From: Bacillus multifaciens
GTDB lineage: Bacteria > Bacillota > Bacilli > Bacillales > Bacillaceae_G
Direction of reading: 5' to 3'
Assembly (NCBI RefSeq): GCF_030756675.1
Contig: NZ_JAVBXD010000014.1
Coordinates: 1-64,000 of the forward strand
Length of the DNA stretch: 64,000 nt
This document shows, one piece after another, positions 48,962 to 58,799 of this stretch (positions are counted from its first letter, which is position 1; every line of letters starts with the position of its first letter). A program made the translations under genes and the position numbers. Under the pieces are notes generated by a model. It saw nothing but the letters and a program-made list of their open reading frames with translations. It searched no databases and was not told the origin of the DNA.

Positions 48962-48978
48962 AGGGAGGGTGTCAAAAA

Positions 48979-49917
48979 ATGGACAACTTATGGATATTTG
49001 GTTTTGAAGCACTGTGGAGCCCAATCTTTTTTCTTTTTATACTAGCTATCGTAATTTGTTATTTTTTAATTATTGGAAAGTATCGACATCGTTTTCCGTA
49101 CGGAGAGGAAGTGAGTAAACGGAAAATCTTTTATTTTACAAGTGGTATGTTCCTATTATATTTGGTTAAGGGTGGCCCAATTGATTTACTTGGACATATT
49201 GTGTTTAGTGCACATATGTTAGAAATGGCAATCATGTATATTGCTGTACCTCCATTATTATTACTGGGGTTACCAATCTGGTTGTTTGAGTATATAACAT
49301 CATTTCGATTTATTCGTATAACGTTACGTATATGGGCAAATCCTATTATCGCATTAATTGTTTTTAACGGGTTGTTTTCGATGTATCATTTACCAATTGT
49401 GTTTGATACGGTAAAGCAGAGTCAAATTGGACATCCAATTGTTCTTGCTGTATTGTTTTTTATGGCAATTATGTTGTGGTGGCCGATATTTAATCCGTTA
49501 CCACAATATCAAACATTAAGTGATATTAAAAAGATTGGTTATATGTTTGCTAATGGGATGCTATTAACACCGGCCTGTGCACTTATCATTTTTGCTAATG
49601 AGCCGTTGTTTGTGACATATACAGATCCAAATGCATGGATGAAGGCGATGGAGCTTTGCGTGCCAGCTGGAACATTATCTAATTTAAATATTACAGGTCC
49701 TGATTTCTTACATTGGATTCCTATTTTAGAGGATCAGAAAACAGGAGGGATTGTAATGAAGATTATACAAGAAATTGTATATGGCACAGTTATTGGGTAT
49801 GTTTTCTTCTCGTGGGCGCGTAAAGAACGGAAAAAAGATGCTGAACAGATACATGCATTACCTCCGTATTTGCAATCTCAATCATCCACGTCTGATGGAA
49901 AACTCTCATCTAGATAA
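48979..49917 (+). CDS. ctaG: Caa3 oxidase assembly factor CtaG
   Basis: A 312-residue membrane protein with seven to eight helices of the CtaG_caa3 family. His/Met-rich spots such as FSAHMLEMAIMY and SMYHLPIVFD may handle copper. It is needed for correct assembly of caa3 oxidase in B. subtilis. AAAGGGAGGG precedes the ATG. Here it is detached from ctaCDEF by a terminator and a repeat, so it may have its own promoter; the C-terminal tail is polar. Confidence 0.92.
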   Translation: MDNLWIFGFEALWSPIFFLFILAIVICYFLIIGKYRHRFPYGEEVSKRKIFYFTSGMFLLYLVKGGPIDLLGHIVFSAHMLEMAIMYIAVPPLLLLGLPIWLFEYITSFRFIRITLRIWANPIIALIVFNGLFSMYHLPIVFDTVKQSQIGHPIVLAVLFFMAIMLWWPIFNPLPQYQTLSDIKKIGYMFANGMLLTPACALIIFANEPLFVTYTDPNAWMKAMELCVPAGTLSNLNITGPDFLHWIPILEDQKTGGIVMKIIQEIVYGTVIGYVFFSWARKERKKDAEQIHALPPYLQSQSSTSDGKLSSR

Positions 49918-49972
49918 AGTGAAACTTTTCTCAGTAGGAAGGCTTACTGCCCTAAAGTAGCGGGATAAATTT
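49914..49972 (-). repeat. Short bcr-like repeat, minimal form
   Basis: ATAAAGTGAAACTT, TTACTGCCCTA and AGCGGGATAAA: the reverse complement of the two ends of the long repeat joined by about 15 bases. It starts at the ctaG stop codon. Confidence 0.7.
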
Positions 49973-49978
49973 AGTAAA

Positions 49979-50016
49979 CCAAAAGAAGGTGTACACGATG
50001 GTACACCTTCTTTTGG
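49979..50016 (+). terminator. Terminator after ctaG
   Basis: A 16-base perfect stem CCAAAAGAAGGTGTAC with its complement and a six-base loop. Confidence 0.85.
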
Positions 50017-50019
50017 TTT

Positions 50020-50222
50020 ATATAAATCCATTTTAATTTTTCGACATATAAATCGCTGCTATGCAGAATACAATCTGATCGCTACTAGCTTGCTCATTTT
50101 GTTTTAAATCTCGCATGCGGCAGGAAAAGGCCCTGACCGCTTCTATGCACGGCCAGATGCTCTCGTCCTCTCCTAAAAAGAAAGGGGTTTTTAAGTAGGT
50201 TTTTCAATTTGCATTTATATAT
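50020..50222 (+). repeat. ~190-nt dispersed repeat, copy 3
   Basis: AAATCCATTTTAATTTTTCGACATATAAAT-type start, CGCTGCTATGCAGAA, GCATGCGGCAGGAAAAGGCCCTGACCGC and CTATGCACGGCCAGATGCTCTCG in shared short blocks. The middle region differs from the other copies. It follows the ctaG terminator. The tail 50223-50293 has no gene. Confidence 0.8.
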
Positions 50223-50293
50223 CTTTCTTTTGAGAAGTGCAGTGTTCATAAAAGTATAGTAGGTTGTGTTAGTAAAATTTATAGAAGTTTTCT

Positions 50294-50659
50294 TTATTCT
50301 ATAATTGCTAAATCTTGTAACTCTTTTTCAATGTTTTGAAGTAACTGTTCACTTTTTTGGAGAACATTTTTGGGGAAACCCTCGTTCTCTCCATACTCCA
50401 CGCCGTGTGGATAATAATGTTTGCCAAGAAGAGGTTTTAATAACTTAATATGGGCATGTCGTCTGCCAATATCTCCTTCTATCGCAAAACCTTGTATACG
50501 TAAATAATATACATCTTTCAGCATTTCAAATTTATAGTCGTATGTAACTCGCTCGTAATCCCATTGCCCAGCTAGTACAAAGTGATGATTGTCCATTACC
50601 TCTGAAAGAAGTGTGAAATCAACAACTACGCCTTCAAGTTTCGTATTTGTAAATTGCAT
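50294..50659 (-). CDS. yugN: YugN-like family protein
   Basis: A 121-residue protein of the YugN-like family: VLAGQWDYERVTYDYKFE near residues 28-45, YYLRIQGFAIEGDIG and LLGKHYYPHGVEYG in short blocks. B. subtilis YugN lies elsewhere, so this is a family match and not a synteny match. It is soluble; function unknown. GGAGG precedes the ATG at 50659. Confidence 0.82.
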   Translation of the reverse strand: MQFTNTKLEGVVVDFTLLSEVMDNHHFVLAGQWDYERVTYDYKFEMLKDVYYLRIQGFAIEGDIGRRHAHIKLLKPLLGKHYYPHGVEYGENEGFPKNVLQKSEQLLQNIEKELQDLAIIE

Positions 50660-50870
50660 GAAATAGCCTCCTTATTATAAACGTAGAACCACTTAAATTT
50701 ATAATAGTACGAATAGTAAGAAAACGCAATTCGTATAGAGAGAAAAGGGAGAATGTCTGATTTTATAAAAGAAATATGATATAGTGAACATAGTGTGGTA
50801 CACACAAAATGGAGAAAACAGTTTTGTTTGTGTATACCTCAATTTCATGGTTATTCAGGAGGTATATAAT

Positions 50871-51908
50871 TTGAAAAAATTGTTTCGTATTATAGTAATT
50901 ACTATTCTTATTTTAGCAATTGATCTATACGGGAAATTACTCGTTTCTCAATATATATTTCAATCTCCTCAGTTAAAAAAAGAGCATAAAATTGTGAAAA
51001 CAAAAAAAGAAAAAGAGATTAAGGGAGTACCAGAAACAATTCCAGAGTTACTTGGTAGTGATTCTGAAATTTTATTAGCGAACTGGGGCGAACCAGCACG
51101 AATTGAATCATCTGCATATGGTTATGAATGGTGGGTATATAATCAAGACTTATCGAAATATGTGCAGTTTGGGGTTAAAGAGCACAAAATTGTTACGATT
51201 TATGTTGGCGGAGAGAAAGTGAGTGTTTCACCATTTCATATTGGTGAAAAGTATGAAGATATTTATAAAAAAAATCCGTTTTCATATGAAATTTCACTCA
51301 AAATGGGAAAAAATAGCTATCAATTCGAATTATCTGATGTTGAGCTAACAGAACAACCACTCGCATCGATAGAAGAGGGATGGGCGCAATTATATTTTGA
51401 TCATTTCACACATAAACTTGTCGGTGTTCGTTATATGGATGATGAAACGTTAATCAAACAAAGACCGTATCAACTTGTTTCTTCTGGAGAATTAACGAAT
51501 CCACAGCCGTTATCACCAGAGCAAATAAAGCAAGTTGAACAAGGGAATGCACAACAAATTTTAGATTTGACAAATGTTATTCGAAGCCGTTATCATCTCC
51601 CGTTATTAGTATGGGACCAGCAAACGGCGGCAGTAGCATATGAACATAGTAAAGACATGAAAGATAACAACTATTTTTCTCATGATTCACCTTCGTTTGG
51701 TACATTAGGAGATCGTTTGCAAAAAGGAAATGTATCATTTCAATTAGCTGGGGAAAACATTGCGGCGCAGCATAGTGATGCAATTGCAGCGGTTCAAGGA
51801 TGGTTAAATAGTGAGGGACATCGAAAGAATTTACTAAACGAACAATTCACTGGTTTAGGAATTGGTGTGTATGATAAATTTTATACACAAAATTTTATTC
51901 AGAAGTAG
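50871..51908 (+). CDS. ylbC: YlbC, CAP-domain protein with N-terminal anchor
   Basis: A 345-residue protein: membrane anchor (about 4-22), a Lys-rich stalk, a middle domain typical of Bacillus CAP proteins (CAP-associated domain; GEPARIESSAYGYEWWVY region), and a C-terminal SCP/PR1-like CAP domain (about 220-340; LTNVIRSRYHLPLLVWD, AYEHSKDM, FSHDSP, GENIA and SEGHRKNLL blocks). TTG 50871 follows AGGAGG; the longer frame to 50784 has no such site. It probably acts outside the cell; B. subtilis ylbC is linked to sporulation only loosely. Confidence 0.85.
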   Translation: MKKLFRIIVITILILAIDLYGKLLVSQYIFQSPQLKKEHKIVKTKKEKEIKGVPETIPELLGSDSEILLANWGEPARIESSAYGYEWWVYNQDLSKYVQFGVKEHKIVTIYVGGEKVSVSPFHIGEKYEDIYKKNPFSYEISLKMGKNSYQFELSDVELTEQPLASIEEGWAQLYFDHFTHKLVGVRYMDDETLIKQRPYQLVSSGELTNPQPLSPEQIKQVEQGNAQQILDLTNVIRSRYHLPLLVWDQQTAAVAYEHSKDMKDNNYFSHDSPSFGTLGDRLQKGNVSFQLAGENIAAQHSDAIAAVQGWLNSEGHRKNLLNEQFTGLGIGVYDKFYTQNFIQK

Positions 51909-51996
51909 GGTGTATGGATTGCCTAAAAATAGGCGAACCATGCGCCCCTTTTTTTCTTACAATATAGTAAAAGATACATCTGATGGGGTGATTGTA

Positions 51997-52410
51997 ATGA
52001 CAATAGTGAAAGGAGATTTACATCCTTCTATTCAAAAGTTCAAGGAGTTTGTACGTCAGCATCCAAAGATGGTTCATGATGTTCGAAATGGAACGAAATC
52101 ATGGCAACAGTTTTACGAAGAATGGTATTTACTTGGAGAAGAAGATGGTGTATGGAATCGCTACAAAGTAAATGGGGAGATAGTCCCTCCTTCTGTACAA
52201 GAAGAGAGCGGAGAAAAGTCAGAGGATTTTATGGGACAAATGGTATCGTTTTTTAAAAAAATAGATGTGGAACAGGTGCAGCAACATTTAGTGAATATGA
52301 CGACAGCTATTGGAAGCGTGCAGCAGGTTATTCAACAGTTTCAAGGGAACCAGACAACAAAGCAACAGCGTAATTCCGAAAATAATCCGTTTTTCTTTCA
52401 AAAAGACTAG
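51997..52410 (+). CDS. ylbD: YlbD-like coat-associated protein
   Basis: A 137-residue acidic, helical protein of the YlbD family (HPSIQKFKEFVRQHPKMV, GTKSWQQFYEEWYLLGE blocks), with a Gln-rich C-terminus ending NNPFFFQKD. YlbD is described as a spore coat-related protein of B. subtilis. The ATG at 51997 follows GGGGTG; the open frame upstream overlaps ylbC and is rejected. ylbE starts just after its stop. Confidence 0.82.
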   Translation: MTIVKGDLHPSIQKFKEFVRQHPKMVHDVRNGTKSWQQFYEEWYLLGEEDGVWNRYKVNGEIVPPSVQEESGEKSEDFMGQMVSFFKKIDVEQVQQHLVNMTTAIGSVQQVIQQFQGNQTTKQQRNSENNPFFFQKD

Positions 52411-52421
52411 GAGGAAGAGTG

Positions 52422-52667
52422 ATGAGAGCAGAACTCATCGAATTTATAAAGTCAAATGAAGATTTACAGAAATATATTCGCGAGCAGCCGTATTGGTATC
52501 GGAAACTTTCTAGGAATCCAAGTGAAAAAGAAGCATTTGAATTAGCAGCCATGCAATATTTTAAAAAGACAATCCCAGATAAGGTAGCTAAGTTTCAAAA
52601 TCAATTATCCGTTGCTTCTCTTATGATAGACATGTTTCAATATATGAAACAGCAAAACGTTAATTAA
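52422..52667 (+). CDS. ylbE: YlbE-like protein, 81 aa
   Basis: A charged, helical 81-residue protein matching the YlbE family (EFIKSNEDLQKYIREQPYWYR, RNPSEKEAFELAAMQYFKK in parts). It follows ylbD by eleven bases. ATG 52422 is preferred over GTG 52419. Function is unknown; co-transcription with ylbD suggests a linked role. Confidence 0.82.
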   Translation: MRAELIEFIKSNEDLQKYIREQPYWYRKLSRNPSEKEAFELAAMQYFKKTIPDKVAKFQNQLSVASLMIDMFQYMKQQNVN

Positions 52668-52743
52668 TTGGTAGTAAAAATTGTGTCCGTCATGCGAAAC
52701 TTTTGTTACAATAATAATGGATTATAGAAAAAGGAGTTACAAC

Positions 52744-53316
52744 ATGACGGAAATTTGTTTAGTACGACATGGACAAACTGATTGGAATTTTCAAGAAATT
52801 ATTCAAGGAAGAGAAGATATTCCTTTAAATGAAATTGGAAAAAAACAAGCAAGTCAAAGTGCCGCAGCGTTAAAAGCCGGATCATGGGATATCATTGTTA
52901 GTAGTCCGCTAGTAAGAGCACACGAAACAGCACAAGCTATTGCTAATGCGGTGAAAATGGATACAATTCATCTTGATGAACGTTTTATGGAACGAAATTT
53001 TGGTGTAGCATCAGGAAAGCCAGTTGCTGAAGTTAGACAGTCTATTGCAGATGGTAACGTGGAAGGAATGGAAACAGATCAAGAAATTGTTGAGCGGTGC
53101 TTTACAGCATTAAAAGATGTTGCCCAAAAATATATGGGGAAACGTATTATTATTGTTGCGCATTCCCACGCAATTAAAGCTATGTTACATGGTATTTCTC
53201 CAGAAGAAATTACATTTCAAACACCATTACAAAATGCTTGTATCAGTTATGTGAGAGAAATAGAAGGAACATGGGAAGTTGTGAAGTACAATATTGCTGA
53301 ACATATTTGTTTGTAA
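52744..53316 (+). CDS. Histidine phosphatase (phosphoglycerate mutase-like)
   Basis: A 190-residue branch-1 histidine phosphatase. The catalytic motif LVRHGQTDWN is at 6-15, with later conserved residues E (MERNFG near 82-87) and H (VAHSHAIKAML near 140-150). Members dephosphorylate small phosphoesters or act as mutases; the substrate is not known. AAAGGAG precedes the ATG at 52744. It is inserted between ylbE and ylbF relative to B. subtilis gene order. Confidence 0.85.
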   Translation: MTEICLVRHGQTDWNFQEIIQGREDIPLNEIGKKQASQSAAALKAGSWDIIVSSPLVRAHETAQAIANAVKMDTIHLDERFMERNFGVASGKPVAEVRQSIADGNVEGMETDQEIVERCFTALKDVAQKYMGKRIIIVAHSHAIKAMLHGISPEEITFQTPLQNACISYVREIEGTWEVVKYNIAEHICL

Positions 53317-53392
53317 TTTATATCTGAATAAAGTCATAGAGTTAGTAGTTCTGCTATAAATGTGATATGATTAATATTCGGAGGTGTCTCTA

Positions 53393-53845
53393 ATGATTGT
53401 AGCGACGCTAGAGAGCGTAATGATTTTAGATAAGGCTGAACAATTTGCAAAGGCAGTTGTTCGTTCAGATATAGCAGAGCAGTACCGCAAGTGCTACCAT
53501 ACATTGCAGCAAGATCCGGAAGTACAAATGCTGATTCAACAATTTACAGCAATGAAAGAGCGTTATGAAGAAGTGCAGCGTTTTGGAAAATATCATCCTG
53601 ACTATACAACTGTATCGAAACAAATGCGAGAGTTAAAACGAGAAGTAGATTTGCATGAAAAAATTTCTGCTTTTAAAAAAGCAGAAAATGATTTGCAAAA
53701 GTTATTGGATGAGATTAGTGTAATTATGGGAGCCGAAATCTCACCTGCTATTAAAGTTCCGACAGGCAATCCGTTTTTTGATGCAGGTGGTTGTGGAGGC
53801 GGTTGTGGCTCTGGTGGTAGTTGTGGGTGTAAAAAAACGGGGTAA
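53393..53845 (+). CDS. ylbF: YlbF (RicF), Fe-S/RNase Y regulatory complex subunit
   Basis: A 150-residue helical protein of the YlbF/YmcA family with a C-terminal tail of six Cys in a glycine-rich setting (residues about 132-146). In B. subtilis YlbF, YmcA and YaaT form the Ric complex, which carries [4Fe-4S] clusters and promotes RNase Y processing and development. The Cys-rich tail fits cluster binding. ATG 53393 follows GGAGGTG; an upstream start at 53384 lies in the ribosome site. The stop codon is in the loop of the terminator. Confidence 0.88.
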   Translation: MIVATLESVMILDKAEQFAKAVVRSDIAEQYRKCYHTLQQDPEVQMLIQQFTAMKERYEEVQRFGKYHPDYTTVSKQMRELKREVDLHEKISAFKKAENDLQKLLDEISVIMGAEISPAIKVPTGNPFFDAGGCGGGCGSGGSCGCKKTG

Positions 53846-53862
53846 TTTGCCCCGTTTTTTAG
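53830..53862 (+). terminator. Terminator overlapping the ylbF stop
   Basis: AAAAAAACGGGG paired with CCCCGTTTTTT; the TAA stop lies in the loop. Confidence 0.85.
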
Positions 53863-54009
53863 AATATAAGAAATGGCTTCCGTTTTTTAAATATTTGAAA
53901 ATCGATGATGAAATTTTCAGCGGTGGGGGCTTAATACCTGTTAATACGGAGGGAAATTCTGAAGCTTATTGTGAAATAAATGAATGATATTAAATAAAAG
54001 GAGAACATT

Positions 54010-54285
54010 ATGTTTGGGCAACGACAAAGTATGATTGTCTATCTACATTCCTTAAAACATGCTAAAATTTTAAGGAAATATGGAAACATTCATTACATAT
54101 CAAAACGGTTTAAATATGCTGTTGTGTATTGTGATATGGAGCAATTAGAACATATGATGCGAAAATTAAATAAGCTTCCGTTTGTAAAGAAAATCGAGCC
54201 ATCTTATCGGCCGTTTTTAAAAACGGAGTTCGAAAATTCCAGACCAGATCGTGCAAAAGAATATGATTATAATAAGATGGATTAA
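54010..54285 (+). CDS. ylbG: YlbG, UPF0298 family protein
   Basis: A 91-residue basic protein of UPF0298 ([37 protein letters not shown] in parts). It is small, soluble and of unknown function. AAAGGAG precedes the ATG at 54010. It lies between ylbF and rsmD (ylbH), as in B. subtilis, and ends in a perfect terminator. The gap 53863-54009 shows no gene. Confidence 0.87.
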   Translation: MFGQRQSMIVYLHSLKHAKILRKYGNIHYISKRFKYAVVYCDMEQLEHMMRKLNKLPFVKKIEPSYRPFLKTEFENSRPDRAKEYDYNKMD

Positions 54286-54317
54286 AACCCCACCAAAATT
54301 TTGGTGGGGTTTTTTGT
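54285..54317 (+). terminator. Terminator of ylbG
   Basis: AAAACCCCACCAAAA paired with TTTTGGTGGGGTTTT, and T run. Confidence 0.9.
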
Positions 54318-54327
54318 ATTATTCATC

Positions 54328-54604
54328 TTATCCCGCTATTTTGGGGCAGTAATACTCCTGCCTCAAAATTCAGCGAAAGCATTGTCTAGCTCCAGCGGCT
54401 AGAATGTTCGGTGGCTTCGCTTCTTCCTACGAGGTAAAAAACGCCTCTACGTCAGAAGCTCCATCCCCCTCACATTCTGAGCGAGCCACTTCTGCTTTTC
54501 TTAAAGGTAGGCAGGAGATAAACTGCCCGTAAAAGCCCGATTGGTGAGGGCTAATAATCAGTAGGGGATGAAGAAAACCCCCACTGATTAAAGTTTCACT
54601 TTAT
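54328..54604 (+). repeat. Long bcr-like repeat, single-module form
   Basis: About 90 percent identical by eye to 48557-48961 but with only one module; same ends (TATCCCGCTATT and AAAGTTTCACTTTAT) and the same 3' hairpins with altered paired bases. The last bases supply the stop codon region of the minus-strand gene at 54601-54990. Confidence 0.88.
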
Positions 54605-54990
54605 TGCAGCGGTGGAATAAAATGATTCATTCGTAAAATACTGATAAGATGATTAAAGTATAGTTCATTTTCTGGAAATACAGTAGATGGTTTTACAGTA
54701 AAAGAAACTATTTTTTTTCCGATTTGTTCGGCGGTTTCTTCAAATAAAGTAATTCGTTTGCTTTTTTTATCTGTTAATACAGGGATCCCTTCTCGACATA
54801 TGTATAAAGGTTGGAAATCGCCTACTGTCGTGGGGTGAAGAACAACGACGAGAGAGCATACAGCTTTGTCGTTTTTCGAAGTATTAAATTGTAGCATATG
54901 CGATACTCGATGTTTGTTTGCTTTTGCAATTTCGAGTAATTCGTATAAATCGGAGTATCCTTCTCCTAGTTCAATAAAACGTTGAATCAT
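54601..54990 (-). CDS. Protein of unknown function, 129 aa
   Basis: A 129-residue soluble protein starting MIQRFIELGEGYSDL, with a hydrophobic beta strand VCSLVVVLHPT near 45-55 and a Pro-rich end (HFIPPLQ). AGGAGGA lies upstream of the ATG at 54990. The stop codon is at the border of the long repeat, so the repeat may define the C-terminus. I do not recognise the family; the gene is absent from this place in B. subtilis. Confidence 0.68.
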   Translation of the reverse strand: MIQRFIELGEGYSDLYELLEIAKANKHRVSHMLQFNTSKNDKAVCSLVVVLHPTTVGDFQPLYICREGIPVLTDKKSKRITLFEETAEQIGKKIVSFTVKPSTVFPENELYFNHLISILRMNHFIPPLQ

Positions 54991-55048
54991 GTCTTTTCCT
55001 CCTCTTTCTTTTACTGTATCATTTCATTTTCAAAATGAAAAGGTGACA

Positions 55049-55079
55049 AAGAAAAAACCCTGCCGAAGCAGGGCCCTTC
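55049..55079 (-). terminator. Minus-strand terminator upstream of the 129-aa gene
   Basis: On the minus strand GCCCTGC-TTCG-GCAGGG with a run of six T. It would end a short minus-strand transcript. A 43-codon frame at 55080-55211 ends exactly before it but has no standard start with a ribosome site, so no gene is called. Nothing else is recognised in 54991-55305. Confidence 0.75.
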
Positions 55080-55305
55080 TTATACTAGCATGACTAGCAA
55101 GAAGGCAAAGGGAGAGGAGAAACCGGAGGAAGAACTTATGGGGAAACGTAAGTCTTCTCCGCGGTTGGCAACAACATCGAAGGTGATGTTGTTATATTTA
55201 TTTATCTCCAAACTGTATAAAGATATACATTGTAAAATTAAATTTTCTCTTTTCCTTTTTATTTTTCTTTCGTATGTTTTATGATAGGATAAAAAAGGTG
55301 AATAT

Positions 55306-55367
55306 ACATAAAGTGAAACTTTCGTTCGTGGAGGTATTACTGCCTACGAATAGCGGGATAAAGTTGA
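55306..55367 (-). repeat. Short bcr-like repeat, minimal form
   Basis: ATAAAGTGAAACTTTCG, TTACTGCCTACGAATAGCGGGATAAA in short blocks: the same end-to-end layout as at 49914-49972. It is followed 35 bases later by copy 4 of the other repeat family. Confidence 0.7.
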
Positions 55368-55402
55368 GCTTATACAAGAATGATTTATATAAACATTTGT
55401 TA

Positions 55403-55605
55403 TATGAATCCATTTTGATTATTCGACATATAGATTGCTGCTATGCAGAAAAAAGAAGCCTGCACTTGCTTTCTTCCTTTGTTTGAACTTTGCATGTGGC
55501 AGAAAAAGGATCTGACCGCTTCTATGCATGGCCAGATGCTCTCGCCCGCCTAATAAGAATGGTTTTATGTCGTTTTTTTAATTTGGATTGATATAGAAAG
55601 AGATA
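55403..55605 (+). repeat. ~190-nt dispersed repeat, copy 4
   Basis: Closest to the copy at 23524-23711 over its whole length (ATGAATCCATTTTGATTATTCG, then CTGCTATGCAGAAA, GCATGTGGCAG, CTGACCGCTTCTATGCATGG and ATGTCGTTTTTTTAATTTGGA in short blocks). It ends about 15 bases before the rsmD ribosome site region, so it lies in the rsmD leader. Confidence 0.82.
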
Positions 55606-55621
55606 AAGGTAGTGAAAAATT

Positions 55622-57900
<2,279 letters not shown>

Positions 57901-58007
57901 TTTATATCCCCCTTTGTCCAAAATGTTCATTTCAGTATACGAGGATACATAGTGAAATTAGACCATAAGTATAAAAAGAGAGTGAAAAATTTTTGAGGGT
58001 GAAGAAG

Positions 58008-58799
58008 ATGAAAGAACCGAAAATTGGGTTAGCGCTTGGGTCAGGTGGTGCGAAAGGATTTGCACATGTTGGTGTTATTAAAGTTCTGCGAGAAGCTGGT
58101 ATACCTATTCATATGATTGCGGGAAGCAGCATGGGGGCACTAATAGGTACGTTTTATGCAGCAGGATGTAATGTGGACCGTTTGTATCGTTTAGCAACAG
58201 TATTTAAGCGGAAGTACTATTTGGACTTTACTGTACCCAAAATGGGATTTATTACTGGAAAACGTGTAAAAGATATGATTAAAATGTTTACATATAATAA
58301 AAAATTAGAAGAGCTAGATATTCCAACAGCGGTTGTAGCAACTGATATTTTAAATGGTGAAAAGGTTGTCTTTACAAAAGGTTCTATTGCAGATGCTGTT
58401 AGGGCAAGTATTTCTGTGCCCGGCATATTTGTTCCAGAGAAAATAAATGGAAGACTGCTCGTGGATGGAGGAGTAATTGATCGTATTCCAGTATCCGTAG
58501 TAAGAACGTTAGGGGCTGATATTGTGATTGCTGTTGATGTATCCCCTATTAAGGTCAATGGAGAAGTTACATCCATTTATGATGTCATTATGCAAAGTAT
58601 CGAAATTATGCAACATGAGCTTGTAGTTAATAGACAAATTGCATCAGATCTTATGATGCATCCAGCTGTAGAACAATTTAGTTCGCGAGCCTTTACGAAT
58701 ATAGAAGATATTATTCGTGTCGGTGAAGAAGAAGCAAAGCAACACATTCAAACAATTTACACATTGATTGAGCAGTGGAAGGAGAAAAAAGATGTTTAA
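58008..58799 (+). CDS. ylbK: YlbK, patatin-like serine hydrolase
   Basis: A 263-residue patatin-family protein of the bacterial RssA/YlbK type. The oxyanion loop GSGGAKG spans 11-17, the nucleophile S41 is in AGSSMGA, and the dyad Asp is in LLVDGGV near 150-156. The family comprises cytosolic lipid acyl hydrolases or esterases; the substrate is unknown. ATG 58008 follows GAGGGTGAAG. It overlaps ylbL by eight bases. Confidence 0.88.
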   Translation: MKEPKIGLALGSGGAKGFAHVGVIKVLREAGIPIHMIAGSSMGALIGTFYAAGCNVDRLYRLATVFKRKYYLDFTVPKMGFITGKRVKDMIKMFTYNKKLEELDIPTAVVATDILNGEKVVFTKGSIADAVRASISVPGIFVPEKINGRLLVDGGVIDRIPVSVVRTLGADIVIAVDVSPIKVNGEVTSIYDVIMQSIEIMQHELVVNRQIASDLMMHPAVEQFSSRAFTNIEDIIRVGEEEAKQHIQTIYTLIEQWKEKKDV

